Below, one piece after another: positions 24,505 through 33,256 of a stretch of 64,000 bases of DNA. The notes under the pieces were generated by a model. That model worked only from the letters and a program-made list of their open reading frames with translations, did no database searches and was not told where the DNA came from. This DNA comes from Sediminibacterium sp. Gen4 (GTDB taxonomy: Bacteria; Bacteroidota; Bacteroidia; Chitinophagales; Chitinophagaceae): assembly GCA_013391385.1 (NCBI GenBank), contig JACBFI010000012.1:21557-85556 (forward strand). The letters run 5' to 3'. The first letter of the stretch is position 1. Every line of letters begins with the position of its first letter. Position numbers and translations under genes: made by a program.

Positions 24505-25497
24505 GTGAACTCGATCGGACGTATATTCAGGATACACATCATTGGAGAATCGCATGGCGAATGTGTTGGGGTGATCATCGATGGTTGTCCGGCCGGACTG
24601 CCCATAGCCGTTACCGATTTTGAAAAAGATCTGGAAAGGAGAAAAGGTGGCACTCAAAAAGGGACAACCCCTCGTAAGGAGGATGATATCCCTTTGATCA
24701 AAACGGGTGTTTTCAATGGAAAAACAACAGGAACTCCCATCACCATTTTGTTTGAAAATAACAATACCCGTAGTGGTGATTATGAAAAGCAAAAAGCGAT
24801 TCCACGTCCGGGGCATGCAGATTTTACAGCCGGGGTGAAGTATGGTGGGTATGAAGATTATAGAGGTGGTGGACATTTCAGTGGTCGTTTAACGGTTGGT
24901 TTGGTAGCAGCAGGAGTGATCGCGAAAAAATTATTACAAGCAGCTATACCGGTCGCTAATATTTTGGAAATAGGCGGGGAGGCAGATATAGAAAAAGGGT
25001 TACAAAAGGCGATTGATCAAAAAGACAGTATTGGGGGTATTGTGGAATGTAGGGTGAGTGGATTACCAGCCGGGCTGGGTGAACATTTTTTTGATTCGGT
25101 GGAATCTGTACTGGCACATGCAGTCTTTTCCATTCCTGCGATTAAAGGGATAGAATTTGGGGCGGGATTTTCAGCAGCAAGAATGTTCGGGTCTGATCAT
25201 AACGACTCTATTCTGGATGCAACCGGTAAAACCGGCTCAAACCATGCCGGTGGAGTGGTAGGAGGAATCACCAATGGAAATGAATTGGTATTCCGGGTGG
25301 CAGTGAAGCCTACCTCTTCAACACCCAAGGAGCAGACCACTTGGAATAGAGAAACGGAGCAATTAGATACACTTTCGGTAAAGGGGAGACATGATCTTTG
25401 TATCGCACTCAGGGTTCCGGTGGTATTGGAAGCGGTGACAGCAGTTGTACTGACAGACCTAATGCTCTTGGAGCAAAAAATTAATAAAATTTTATAA
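24505..25497 (+). CDS. aroC: Chorismate synthase
   Basis: The enzyme makes chorismate from EPSP with reduced flavin. Landmarks are FRIHIIGESHGECVGVIIDGCPAGL, RRKGGTQKGTTPRKEDDIPLIKTGVFNGKTTGTPI, FTAGVKYGGYEDYRGGGHFSGRLTVGLVAAG, KGIEFGAGFSAARMFGSDHND, NHAGGVVGGITNGNELVFRVAVKPTSST and RHDLCIALRVPVVLEAV. The start is GTG at 24505. At 330 residues it is somewhat shorter than the usual 350-390, with shorter loops in the middle rather than a missing motif. It closes the aromatic series; steps for 3-dehydroquinate dehydratase, shikimate dehydrogenase and shikimate kinase are not in the window. Confidence 0.93.
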   Translation: MNSIGRIFRIHIIGESHGECVGVIIDGCPAGLPIAVTDFEKDLERRKGGTQKGTTPRKEDDIPLIKTGVFNGKTTGTPITILFENNNTRSGDYEKQKAIPRPGHADFTAGVKYGGYEDYRGGGHFSGRLTVGLVAAGVIAKKLLQAAIPVANILEIGGEADIEKGLQKAIDQKDSIGGIVECRVSGLPAGLGEHFFDSVESVLAHAVFSIPAIKGIEFGAGFSAARMFGSDHNDSILDATGKTGSNHAGGVVGGITNGNELVFRVAVKPTSSTPKEQTTWNRETEQLDTLSVKGRHDLCIALRVPVVLEAVTAVVLTDLMLLEQKINKIL

Positions 25498-25518
25498 ATA
25501 ATTAAATATCAAATAATT

Positions 25519-25836
25519 GTGAGTAATCAATCAGAATTTATTTATCATATTACCACGGCTGATCAATGGGAAAAAGCCAAATCGGTTGGATTCTATGAGG
25601 CTGACAGTCTGGCTGTGGAAGGATTTATTCATTGTAGTACAGAAGATCAGGTGGCTGGTGTATTGGAGCGTTATTATAAGGGGCAGACCGGTTTGGTGAA
25701 GCTTACGATAGATCGTCAGAAGGTAGACAGGCCTGTTATTTTTGAGTTGGCGGGGTCTATCAATGAGGTTTTCCCTCATATTCACGGGGTATTGAATTTG
25801 GATGCAGTGGTAGATATAACTCCGGTTCATGGATAA
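25519..25836 (+). CDS. DUF952 family protein
   Basis: The 105-residue cytoplasmic protein matches the DUF952 pattern: FIYHITTADQWEKAKSVGFYEADSLAVEGFIHCSTEDQVAGVLERYY, with HIT and GFIHCST being typical, and ending HIHGVLNLDAVVDITPV. The biochemical function of the family is not established, though the fold is related to ADP-ribosyl-processing proteins in my recollection, which I would not rely on. The start is GTG at 25519, 21 bp after aroC, and the end overlaps the next gene by 8 bp, so it may be the tail of the aromatic operon. Confidence 0.85.
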   Translation: MSNQSEFIYHITTADQWEKAKSVGFYEADSLAVEGFIHCSTEDQVAGVLERYYKGQTGLVKLTIDRQKVDRPVIFELAGSINEVFPHIHGVLNLDAVVDITPVHG

Positions 25837-26137
25837 TCATAGCTATATCGTTAGTGCATCTTTGCAATTGGTGCCGATCATCCCCGGAGCTAAGCATCCT
25901 TATGAGTGGATTGATGAAGTGATTGCCATAATAAAAGCGTCAGGACTGCAATATGAAGTAGGGGCTTTTTCAACTTCAGTAGAGTCTGATTATAAGTCAG
26001 TTATGCGTCTTATTGATAATATTAACAGCTTTCTTTTCGCGCAAAATTGTCCTGAATGGGTATTGCAGGTGCAGTTGCAGCTTCGTTCCGGAGCCCATAT
26101 GACTTCCAGTGAAAAGATCGATAAGCATCGAGATTGA
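25829..26137 (+). CDS. YqgV/UPF0045-type thiamine-binding family protein
   Basis: The 102-residue protein has the pattern of the MTH1187/YkoF-like family: SASLQLVPIIPGAKHPYEWIDEVIAIIKASGLQYEVGAFSTSVES, in which the start IVSASLQLVP and the middle GLxYEVGxxxTxxE are characteristic. Members bind thiamine or similar compounds, but the role is unsettled. It overlaps the DUF952 gene by 8 bp, so the two are coupled. No thiamine genes or TPP riboswitch are nearby. Confidence 0.78.
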   Translation: MDNHSYIVSASLQLVPIIPGAKHPYEWIDEVIAIIKASGLQYEVGAFSTSVESDYKSVMRLIDNINSFLFAQNCPEWVLQVQLQLRSGAHMTSSEKIDKHRD

Positions 26138-26241
26138 TACTAGTCCCTGCTTTTGTCAACTTTGTTTTGTTTAGCCAATTTTAATTTCTTGATTCTTCAT
26201 TTTGACTTATTAATTGATTATCAATTAGTTATAATATTTTA

Positions 26242-26268
26242 ACTCAACTAATAATTGAGTCATTTTTT
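26242..26268 (+). terminator. Weak hairpin with T-run after the aromatic operon
   Basis: ACTCAA pairs with TTGAGT around a 7-bp loop, followed 2 bp later by six T residues. The stem is AT-rich and only 6 bp, so this is a tentative terminator for the genes ending at 26137. Confidence 0.4.
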
Positions 26269-26390
26269 CATTTCTGGCATGGTGTTTGGTTAATGGGGTC
26301 TGACCGTATGTGCATATCCTCATTTGTATTTGGGGAGTAGGATGAGTAATATTACTTGTATGAACGAAAGATGGTACGGTACTAAACAGC

Positions 26391-26915
26391 ATGAAAATTT
26401 TAATATATATCATTGGTGCTTTGTATTTTTTGCTTCCCTCGGGAAAGCCTATGGCTTCTGTAGGGGCATCTCAGACAGACACCATCCCTGTTCAAGACAC
26501 GATTCCTACTCTGAAAACCGGGTTGGATAGTCTTGAATTGTACAAAGACTCGATACCGGATAGTATAGACCTATTAGGAGATTCCTTGGTGCCTCAAGGT
26601 AAATTGATCAAAGGGGTAGCTAGTTATTACAGTTCTAAATTTGAGGGTAGAAAAACGGCTATGGGAACCATTTTTAGAAACGCCGGTATGACCGGGGCCA
26701 GTAATCATTTTAAGTTAAACACCCTTGTTTTGGTCACCAATTTAAGAAATAACAAAAGCGTAATAGTGCTCATAACAGACCGAATGCACGCAAGAATGAA
26801 AAAGAAAGGGAGGGTGATTGATTTGACCCGCAACGCTGCAAAACAGCTAGATTTCATTCAAAGAGGGTTGGTGAAAGTTTCGGTTCAGCCAATTGTTCCT
26901 TTAGCAAAAAATTGA
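26391..26915 (+). CDS. RlpA-like double-psi beta-barrel protein
   Basis: The 174-residue product begins with a signal-like hydrophobic segment (ILIYIIGALYFLLPSG), followed by an Asp/Ser/Pro-rich linker and a DPBB domain at about residues 78-165: GVASYYSSKFEGRKTAMGTIFRNAGMTGASNHFKLNTLVLVTNLRNNKSVIVLITDRM and RVIDLTRNAAKQLDFIQRGLVKVSV. In RlpA, the domain cleaves naked glycan strands of peptidoglycan. Here the usual GERF/ASHP words are altered (GRKTAMG, ASNHFKLN), but the Asp of ITDRM is present. It probably acts in the periplasm on the cell wall. It lacks the SPOR domain of the E. coli protein. Confidence 0.82.
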   Translation: MKILIYIIGALYFLLPSGKPMASVGASQTDTIPVQDTIPTLKTGLDSLELYKDSIPDSIDLLGDSLVPQGKLIKGVASYYSSKFEGRKTAMGTIFRNAGMTGASNHFKLNTLVLVTNLRNNKSVIVLITDRMHARMKKKGRVIDLTRNAAKQLDFIQRGLVKVSVQPIVPLAKN

Positions 26916-26977
26916 ATGGGAATAAGTTCGGAATAACTTAAAGTTATCATAATTTTCGGAAAATCAGTTTCACCATG

Positions 26978-26985
26978 TATTTTTG
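26978..26985 (+). promoter_or_regulatory. OmpA-like gene promoter -7 box (TATTTTTG)
   Basis: A perfect TAnnTTTG box lies 22 bp before the ATG of the OmpA-like gene at 27008, leaving a short A-rich leader. Confidence 0.65.
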
Positions 26986-27007
26986 TGCCAATCAATAAAA
27001 AACTGTT

Positions 27008-28369
27008 ATGAAGAAACTTCTTTTTTCCCTGATAGCCAGTTGTTTGGTAATCGTTGCATTCGCTCAGACCACTCCGATTAGCTATAAAAAAAGACCCTCA
27101 TTAGGGATTAGTTTTGTTTTGAAAGACATGTACACTTCTGATGCTATCAGTAGAACTTCATTGTCATCTGTTATTTCTAACAAACAATGGACTCCATTTA
27201 ATAGAATGGATCCGGGATTGAATATTCAATATTTCCAGGGATTGACTGAGTATGTCGATTTTCAAACAACCCTTTCCGGGTCATTCGTGAGATATCCTTT
27301 TTACCCTAGAGCGGGAGTTGCACAATCTACCAATAGTAAGTTTCTTCTTGAAATAGACGCTGCAGCAAACATCAAATTATTGACAGATAAGTATACTGTG
27401 GTTCCTTATTTAAGTTTTGGTCTGGGTGCTTCTATGTATTCAGGTACATATTTTGCCGCCTATGCACCAGCAGGTATGGGATTGCAATTCAATTTAGGTC
27501 AGGAGACTTTTCTTAATACGCAATTCGTTCATAGATCAGCTATTTCCAATTTAGCTGTTAATAACTTGGCTTACTCAATCGGACTGACTTCTCCATTAAC
27601 CGATAAAAAAGAGCCCGTTAAAGTAACTCCTCCGCCACCTCCACCTCCGGTTGAGAAAGACACAGATGGTGATGGTATTCTTGATAGTAAAGACAAATGC
27701 CCAACTGTAGCAGGTGTTGCTAAATATGATGGATGTCCTGTTCCTGATACAGATGGTGATGGTATTAATGATGACAATGATAAATGTCCAACTGTTAAAG
27801 GTCTGGCAAAATATGACGGTTGTCCAATACCTGATACAGATAAAGATGGTATCAATGATGAAGAAGATAAGTGTCCAACAGTTGCAGGTGTTGCTCGTTA
27901 CCAAGGTTGTCCTGTACCTGATACAGATAAAGATGGTATCAATGATGAAGAAGATAAATGTCCAACTGTACCTGGTGTAAGAGAAAACAATGGTTGTCCT
28001 GCCATCAAAGAAGAAGTTGTAAAGAAGGTAACAGCTAGTGCTAAGAATGTGTTCTTTGTTACCGGTAGTGCAAAATTGCAGACTAAATCATTCAAGGCCT
28101 TGGATCAGGTAGTGGCTATTCTAAATGAAGATGCAGCTTTGAAATTAGATATTGAAGGTCATACCGATAATACCGGTACTGATAAAATCAACGTTCCATT
28201 GAGTCAGAACCGTGCTAAAGCGGTACATGATTATCTTGTTGGTAAAGGTATCGATGCTGCAAGACTCAGTTCTGAAGGATTTGGTTCTTCTAAGCCTGTT
28301 GCTGATAATAAGACAGCTGCTGGCCGCACTTTGAATAGAAGAGTAGAAATGAAGCTCAAATATTATTAA
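27008..28369 (+). CDS. OmpA-family outer membrane protein with thrombospondin type 3 repeats
   Basis: The 453-residue protein has a signal peptide (KKLLFSLIASCLVIVAFAQ), an N-terminal beta-barrel-like domain (about 20-205, ending in SIGLTSPL), a proline stretch (PPPPPP), four 29-residue thrombospondin type 3 repeats (DTDGDGILDSKDKCPTV...GCP) expected to bind calcium, and a C-terminal OmpA domain (about 345-453) with FFVTGSAKLQTKSFKAL, IEGHTDNTG and LSQNRAKAVHDYL, which should hold peptidoglycan. It therefore links the outer membrane to the cell wall. It has its own promoter box and a strong bidirectional terminator, so it is probably highly expressed as a single gene. Confidence 0.92.
   Translation: MKKLLFSLIASCLVIVAFAQTTPISYKKRPSLGISFVLKDMYTSDAISRTSLSSVISNKQWTPFNRMDPGLNIQYFQGLTEYVDFQTTLSGSFVRYPFYPRAGVAQSTNSKFLLEIDAAANIKLLTDKYTVVPYLSFGLGASMYSGTYFAAYAPAGMGLQFNLGQETFLNTQFVHRSAISNLAVNNLAYSIGLTSPLTDKKEPVKVTPPPPPPPVEKDTDGDGILDSKDKCPTVAGVAKYDGCPVPDTDGDGINDDNDKCPTVKGLAKYDGCPIPDTDKDGINDEEDKCPTVAGVARYQGCPVPDTDKDGINDEEDKCPTVPGVRENNGCPAIKEEVVKKVTASAKNVFFVTGSAKLQTKSFKALDQVVAILNEDAALKLDIEGHTDNTGTDKINVPLSQNRAKAVHDYLVGKGIDAARLSSEGFGSSKPVADNKTAAGRTLNRRVEMKLKYY
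27659..28006 (+). repeat. Four 87-bp tandem repeats encoding thrombospondin type 3 units
   Basis: Four units of 29 codons each start DTDGDG or DTDKDG and end with GCP. Units 3 and 4 are most alike, suggesting recent duplication. The frame is kept throughout. Confidence 0.85.
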
Positions 28370-28413
28370 GAAGTGACAAGAATGAAGTTTCAAGGAACAT
28401 GTAAATGTTTCTG

Positions 28414-28449
28414 ATGAAAAAGCTCCGAACATGTTCGGAGCTTTTTCAT
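28414..28449. terminator. Perfect 36-bp palindrome, bidirectional terminator
   Basis: The 18-bp half-site at 28414-28431 (ATGAAAAAGCTCCGAACA) is followed immediately by its exact reverse complement. The A-run and T-run flank a CTCCGAACA stem, so it can end transcription of the OmpA-like gene on plus and murB on minus. Confidence 0.9.
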
Positions 28450-28496
28450 TAACATGATTATGAAGATCAATGATGAATAGCGTCAATTATAAAGAA

Positions 28497-29534
28497 CTAA
28501 ACAATATTCACTTCTCTTTCTAAATGAATACCGAATTTTTCAAAGACAGATTGCATGATATCTGTAGATAGTTTAAAAACATCGGCACCTGTTGCATGAC
28601 CATAATTCACTAATACCAGGGGTTGCTTTTCATGACATCCTACATCTCCTTTTCGAAATCCCTTCCAACCACATTGTTCAATTAACCAGGCTGCAGCAAT
28701 TTTTACTTTCTGTTCGCTCACGGCATGTCCCACTATCAGCGGAAATTTTTCTTCCAAGGTTTTAAATCTATTCAGCGATATAATTGGGTTTTTAAAAAAG
28801 CTCCCGGCATTGCCTAATTTTTCTGGATCAGGTAATTTTGATTGTCTGATTCGAATAACTGCATCAGAAATGGCTTTGATACTTAAATCTTTGATCTGCA
28901 TTTTCTCCAGTTCTTGATTGATCGCTCCGTATGATGTATGGAACTCCGGTACTTTTTTCAATCGATAAGTAACGCTGGTAATGATAAATCGATTACGGTA
29001 TTTCTCCTTGAATACACTTTCTCGATAACCAAATTCACAATCTTTGAGGTAGAAAATTTCTTTGTGTTTTTCATTGATATGCCAGGCTTCTAATGAATGA
29101 AAAACATCCTTGATCTCAACGCCATACGCACCAATGTTTTGCATGGGAGAAGCGCCCACACTACCGGGTATTAAACTCAGGTTCTCTAAACCGGCATAGC
29201 CATTTTCGATACAATACATCACAAACTGGTGCCAGTTTTCACCGGCCATGGCTTTTACGTAGAAGTAATCCTTATCCTCATCAATCAATTCAAACCCCTT
29301 AAGGTCATTCTTCAGCACCAAGCCATCCACATCTCTTGTAAACAGAATATTGCTTCCTCCACCCAGGATGAGTAATGGCATGTACGGAAGTTCATTATAA
29401 TGTTCCAGCATTTCTAAAAGAGCTTCCATGCTGTTGAATGATGCGAATAAACGGGCATGAACATCTATTCCAAAACTGTTAAAAGCCTTGAGTGATCGAT
29501 CAGGTGTAAACAGTGTTCCATGATACATAAGCAT
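28497..29534 (-). CDS. murB: UDP-N-acetylenolpyruvoylglucosamine reductase
   Basis: The flavoenzyme makes UDP-N-acetylmuramate for peptidoglycan. Landmarks are FNSFGIDVHARLFASF, LILGGGSNILFTRDVDGLVL, WHQFVMYCIENGYAGLENLSLIPGSVGASPMQNIGAYGVEI, FGYRESVFKEKYRNRFII with the Arg of the active site, KLPDPEKLGNAGSFFKNPI with the catalytic Ser in GSFFKNP, and AAWLIEQCGWKG. It is the type I (E. coli-like) form at 345 residues. The ATG at 29534 is used; a second ATG two codons on is possible. priA ends 13 bp upstream, so the two are cotranscribed. Confidence 0.95.
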   Translation of the reverse strand: MLMYHGTLFTPDRSLKAFNSFGIDVHARLFASFNSMEALLEMLEHYNELPYMPLLILGGGSNILFTRDVDGLVLKNDLKGFELIDEDKDYFYVKAMAGENWHQFVMYCIENGYAGLENLSLIPGSVGASPMQNIGAYGVEIKDVFHSLEAWHINEKHKEIFYLKDCEFGYRESVFKEKYRNRFIITSVTYRLKKVPEFHTSYGAINQELEKMQIKDLSIKAISDAVIRIRQSKLPDPEKLGNAGSFFKNPIISLNRFKTLEEKFPLIVGHAVSEQKVKIAAAWLIEQCGWKGFRKGDVGCHEKQPLVLVNYGHATGADVFKLSTDIMQSVFEKFGIHLEREVNIV

Positions 29535-29547
29535 TACATTTTCCTGG

Positions 29548-31983
29548 CTATAATGGATCTACATTCAATACGACCCTTACCGTTTTATACCTTTTATTGG
29601 ATTGTATGATGACGATCTGCTGCATGATCTCCCGCTTACACTGCTGGATCTTTTGTACATCTTTTGGTAATTTAATCAACACTTCCCAAAGATATTGGTT
29701 TCTGATTCTATCCACTACGGGTTGTGCCGGTCCGCTCATTTCCTTTAAAAAATTGCCGGCCATTCCTTGCATCAATATATGTGCAGCTTCTTCTGCCAGA
29801 TGTTTCTCTTTGTGCTTGAATGTAAGTTGAATCAATCGGCTGAAGGGTGGATATCCGAATTGTTTTCTATTCTCTATTTCATACTGATACAAAGCTTCAT
29901 ACTGATGTTGTTGTACGAATGCTAATACCGGATGCCGGGTATTACTTACCTGTATCAATACTTTACCCAATTGGTCTTTTCTACCAGCCCGGCCACTCAC
30001 TTGTTCCATTAACTGATACGCTTTTTCATTGACCCTGAAGTCCGTAAATCCTAATATCCCATCTGCATCAATAATACCGACGAGGTTCACATGATCGAAG
30101 TCTAAACCTTTCACAACCATTTGTGTACCCACTAAAATATCCAGTCTTTGTTGTTCAAATAGTTTGATCAGTGCATCATGATCATGTTTTCCTCTCACAC
30201 TGTCATAATCCATTCGAGCAATTCTGGCATCGGGAAAAAACTCGTTTAATAGTTCTTCTATTTGTTCAGTCCCAAAATTTTTCTGTGTGAAATCATGACT
30301 TCCACAAGCTGCACAGGTTTGTATGACCGGATAATGAGTGCCACAGTAATGACAGGTGAGTTTGTTTTGAAATTTATGATAGGTGAGTGTTACATCACAA
30401 TTTTTGCACTGAGGAATCCAGCCACAGGTATTACAGATCTGGTAAGGGGCATAGCCTCTACGGTTTTGAAAAAGAATCACCTGTTTTTGTTGGTCAAGTG
30501 ATTGACGGATAGCTTCCAAGAGTGGCTCCGTAAATGCCACTTTAGCTTTTTGCTGAAATTTTTTGACATCAATCAATGCTATCTCCGGTAATTGTGCGTC
30601 TCCATAACGTTCTGTCAATTGTACAAGTCCGTATTTATTTTGTTGACAGTTGAAATAACTTTCTATTGAGGGCGTAGCACTTCCCAATAAAACCTTAGCA
30701 TGAAATAGATTGGCATAGTAAATAGCGGCATCTCGTGCATGATAGCGAGGAGCAGGATCTTGCTGTTTATAGGAGCCGTCATGCTCTTCATCTGCGATGA
30801 TCAAAGAAAGATTTTTGAATGGCAGAAACAGCGAAGATCTGGCACCAAGTACAATTTTGATCTCTCCATTTTTTACTTTATTCCAGATCTCAACCCGTTC
30901 ATTCGCATTGAATTTGGAATGATAAATAGCAATATATCCACCAAAGTACTCCTGTAACCTTCTGATGATTTGAGCTGTTAAAGCGATCTCGGGCAACATA
31001 TATAAAACCTGTTTGCCCTCTTTGATCTGTTCTTCGATGAGTTTGGTATAGATCTGTGTTTTACCACTGGCAGTAACGCCATGCAGTAAACAAACAGATT
31101 TCTCTGTAAACTGCGTCTGAATGGCTGATAATGCTTTTTCCTGAGCAGGAGAGAGTATGAAGGGAATATTTACTGATGGGGTACCATAGTGAATTCTGTC
31201 ACTGCTTCTTTTTTCGGAAAGAAGAATGCCTTTGTCTATCAACCCTTTTAACTGGGCATTGGTAGCATTTGATTTTTTTAATAATTCATTTTGCACTACC
31301 TCGCCCTCTGTTCTATGTAAATGCAGAAAAGCCAGAAGTAATTCCATTTGCTTGGGTGCTTTTGACCAGCTATTGAGAAGTTCTGCAAGTTTTTCTTCTT
31401 CCCTATACGTAGGATGTAAAGTGATGTAGGTCTGCTTTTTTTCTTTATACTTTTCTTTCAATTCTTCCCATACATAACAAACTTCTTTGTCGATCAGTTT
31501 TTTGATAATGGGATATACGTTTGCTATATCCAGTAATTCCTGTACTTCATTCAATCGAAGCTCTTTTTTTAATTCTAAAGCCTCTGCAACAATGTATTCA
31601 CTGTCAGATAAGTCGCTGAAATCGATGCTGCGTTCTTCATTCCAAACCAGGATACTTTCACTGGATAATTTCAGGTTGGCAGGAATGGCAGCTTGCATAA
31701 TCTCACCTTCACTACACATATAATAGTTCGCCATCCACTCCCAAAAGCGCAATTGTTCCGGATGAACAATGGGTTCTTGATCCAGAATATTGATGATATC
31801 TCTCGGATCAAAAGCTTCCGGCTTGTTATGATGAAGTCTTTTGATGATGCCAGCATACTTTTTAGTTTTCCCCAACATCACTTCCACCCGAATGCCTGGC
31901 TGTACCTTATCCTGCAAAGCAGACGGAATTGCCCAAGTATAATTGAGCGGTAAGGCAAGTGGTATGATGATTTCTGCGTACAC
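29548..31983 (-). CDS. priA: Primosomal replication restart helicase PriA
   Basis: PriA reloads the replisome at stalled forks. The N-terminal DNA-binding domain begins YAEIIIPLALPLNYTWAIP. Helicase motifs are Walker A LLHGVTASGKTQIY, DEEHD (IIADEEHDGSYKQQDPAPRYHARD), GSATPS and QMVVKGLDF. The zinc region has eight Cys in CNTCGWIPQCKNCDVTL and LTCHYCGTHYPVIQTCAACGSH. The longest frame begins at TTG 32001, but a perfect TATTTTTG box (31999-32006) covers that codon, so I use GTG 31983, which gives 811 residues and matches the usual N-terminus. murB lies 13 bp downstream. Confidence 0.95.
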   Translation of the reverse strand: MYAEIIIPLALPLNYTWAIPSALQDKVQPGIRVEVMLGKTKKYAGIIKRLHHNKPEAFDPRDIINILDQEPIVHPEQLRFWEWMANYYMCSEGEIMQAAIPANLKLSSESILVWNEERSIDFSDLSDSEYIVAEALELKKELRLNEVQELLDIANVYPIIKKLIDKEVCYVWEELKEKYKEKKQTYITLHPTYREEEKLAELLNSWSKAPKQMELLLAFLHLHRTEGEVVQNELLKKSNATNAQLKGLIDKGILLSEKRSSDRIHYGTPSVNIPFILSPAQEKALSAIQTQFTEKSVCLLHGVTASGKTQIYTKLIEEQIKEGKQVLYMLPEIALTAQIIRRLQEYFGGYIAIYHSKFNANERVEIWNKVKNGEIKIVLGARSSLFLPFKNLSLIIADEEHDGSYKQQDPAPRYHARDAAIYYANLFHAKVLLGSATPSIESYFNCQQNKYGLVQLTERYGDAQLPEIALIDVKKFQQKAKVAFTEPLLEAIRQSLDQQKQVILFQNRRGYAPYQICNTCGWIPQCKNCDVTLTYHKFQNKLTCHYCGTHYPVIQTCAACGSHDFTQKNFGTEQIEELLNEFFPDARIARMDYDSVRGKHDHDALIKLFEQQRLDILVGTQMVVKGLDFDHVNLVGIIDADGILGFTDFRVNEKAYQLMEQVSGRAGRKDQLGKVLIQVSNTRHPVLAFVQQHQYEALYQYEIENRKQFGYPPFSRLIQLTFKHKEKHLAEEAAHILMQGMAGNFLKEMSGPAQPVVDRIRNQYLWEVLIKLPKDVQKIQQCKREIMQQIVIIQSNKRYKTVRVVLNVDPL

Positions 31984-31998
31984 AACTACTAATTTGAT

Positions 31999-32006
31999 CA
32001 AAAATA
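31999..32006 (-). promoter_or_regulatory. priA promoter -7 box (TATTTTTG)
   Basis: A perfect TAnnTTTG box lies 15 bp before the GTG start at 31983 and just after the plsC stop. It overlaps the TTG of the longer priA frame and so argues against that start. Confidence 0.65.
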
Positions 32007-32010
32007 AGGC

Positions 32011-32769
32011 TTATGCTGTTGGGTATGCTCTATATCTGCGCAGACCTGCATCCATGATATCGTATACCTTTTCTCTTAGAAAGGGGATGTCTTTCATGGT
32101 TAAACCTTGCACAGGAATTTCATCCAGAAAAATGACTCTATTATTGCCCGGAGTCAATGAAAAAATGCTGTTATAGTGTAATCGATCCAATGTGTCGACC
32201 AGTAAAACTGGTTTAATAGGTGTTTCTGTTTCTATGGCAATGCGAAAAGCGCCATCAAAAAAGTTTTTCAATGGGGTAGTACCCATATTGAAAGTGCCTT
32301 CAGGAAAAATAAAAATAGAAATGCCATGTCTTAATGCTGATTTCAAAGCACGAACGCTTTTAGATCGGGTCTCCGCATTTTTTCTATCTACCAATACAAC
32401 GGCAGCTCTATAAATCCAACCAAAGACAGGTATTTTAACCATTTCATACTTGCCCAATATTCGGATGGGTTGATGTGCAATTAACACCAGTGGTGGAATA
32501 TCCATATAGGAGATATGGTTGGCAACAAAAATGTATTGTTTGGTAGGATCATGTGGGTACTCATAAATTTCTTGATGTGAAACCCCAATCAAAAAGTACC
32601 AGACTTTAGCCCAAATCATGCATAATTTGTAAATGAGATTGCCACCTGTTAGCTTTCCAAATAAAAGTGCTAGCATGACGAATGGGAAAACGACCAACAT
32701 GATGATGACAAAAAGAATAAAAGCATAAACGCAGTATAGCAACTGTAGCAGTCTGACCAGCGGATTCAT
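32011..32769 (-). CDS. plsC: 1-acyl-sn-glycerol-3-phosphate acyltransferase
   Basis: The 252-residue membrane enzyme adds the second acyl chain to lysophosphatidate. An N-terminal hydrophobic segment (LLYCVYAFILFVIIMLVVFPFVMLALLFG) anchors it. The acyltransferase motifs are VANHISYMDIPPL (HX4D with His and Asp), GWIYRAAVVLVDRKN, IFPEGTFNMGTTP and the late motif TPIKPVLLVDT. Family members in Bacteroidota also act on other lysolipids, so the exact substrate is inferred. priA follows on the same strand after its own promoter. Confidence 0.9.
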   Translation of the reverse strand: MNPLVRLLQLLYCVYAFILFVIIMLVVFPFVMLALLFGKLTGGNLIYKLCMIWAKVWYFLIGVSHQEIYEYPHDPTKQYIFVANHISYMDIPPLVLIAHQPIRILGKYEMVKIPVFGWIYRAAVVLVDRKNAETRSKSVRALKSALRHGISIFIFPEGTFNMGTTPLKNFFDGAFRIAIETETPIKPVLLVDTLDRLHYNSIFSLTPGNNRVIFLDEIPVQGLTMKDIPFLREKVYDIMDAGLRRYRAYPTA

Positions 32770-33256
32770 CTATCGAACTTAAGCAAATAATGGGATAAAT
32801 GAAAAGAGGGGGGCTTATAGTTTATGGCTTATGGTTCATAGTCCATAGACCATGGACCATGGACTATGGTCTATGGTCTATAGTAAAAGAAGGACGTGGT
32901 GTTGACAATAAAATATAGATACTGATATTGGGTTGAATAGAAAGAGGCTGCATCTGAATTTTGATACAGTTCTTTATGCATGTAGGTTGTTTTCTAAAAT
33001 TTATAGACAGCTGCTATTACAAATGCTAGGTTTTTTTTGACGGGTACAGTATGACCCTTTAAAAATAGTTCTCTGACTGAATTGTCCATTCAAAACTTCG
33101 GAATAATGGTGAGGTTTTATAATTAATAAACAGATAGAGAGCTATATCTGGTCAGAGGGTTATTATATAGCTGTACCTTATTTTCTTTTGTAACTCGATG
33201 ATAGAAAAACATACTGCAATCAATGGGTCAATATTTTTTGCAGTAGGATGAATGAA
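32770..33256. other. 487-bp gap: heptad array plus AT-rich sequence without a gene
   Basis: The first part holds the heptad array at 32813-32885. The remaining 370 bp contain no credible frame. I see only GGGTACAGTATGACCC at about 33041-33056, a 4-bp stem with an 8-bp loop, and AT-rich sequence. It lies downstream of the ammonium transporter gene and upstream of plsC; no perfect TAnnTTTG box was found. Confidence 0.6.
32813..32885. repeat. Heptad-period palindromic array, word CYATRGA/C
   Basis: Ten consecutive 7-bp words (for example TTATGGC, TTATGGT, TCATAGT, CCATAGA, CCATGGA, CCATGGA, CTATGGT, CTATGGT, CTATAGT) form an array that is itself roughly palindromic about the two CCATGGA words. 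Confidence 0.9.

Noticed and set aside
33041-33056. Small GGGT/ACCC hairpin after the ammonium transporter gene as a terminator
   Set aside because: Only four base pairs with an 8-bp loop and no clean T-run in the gene's direction.
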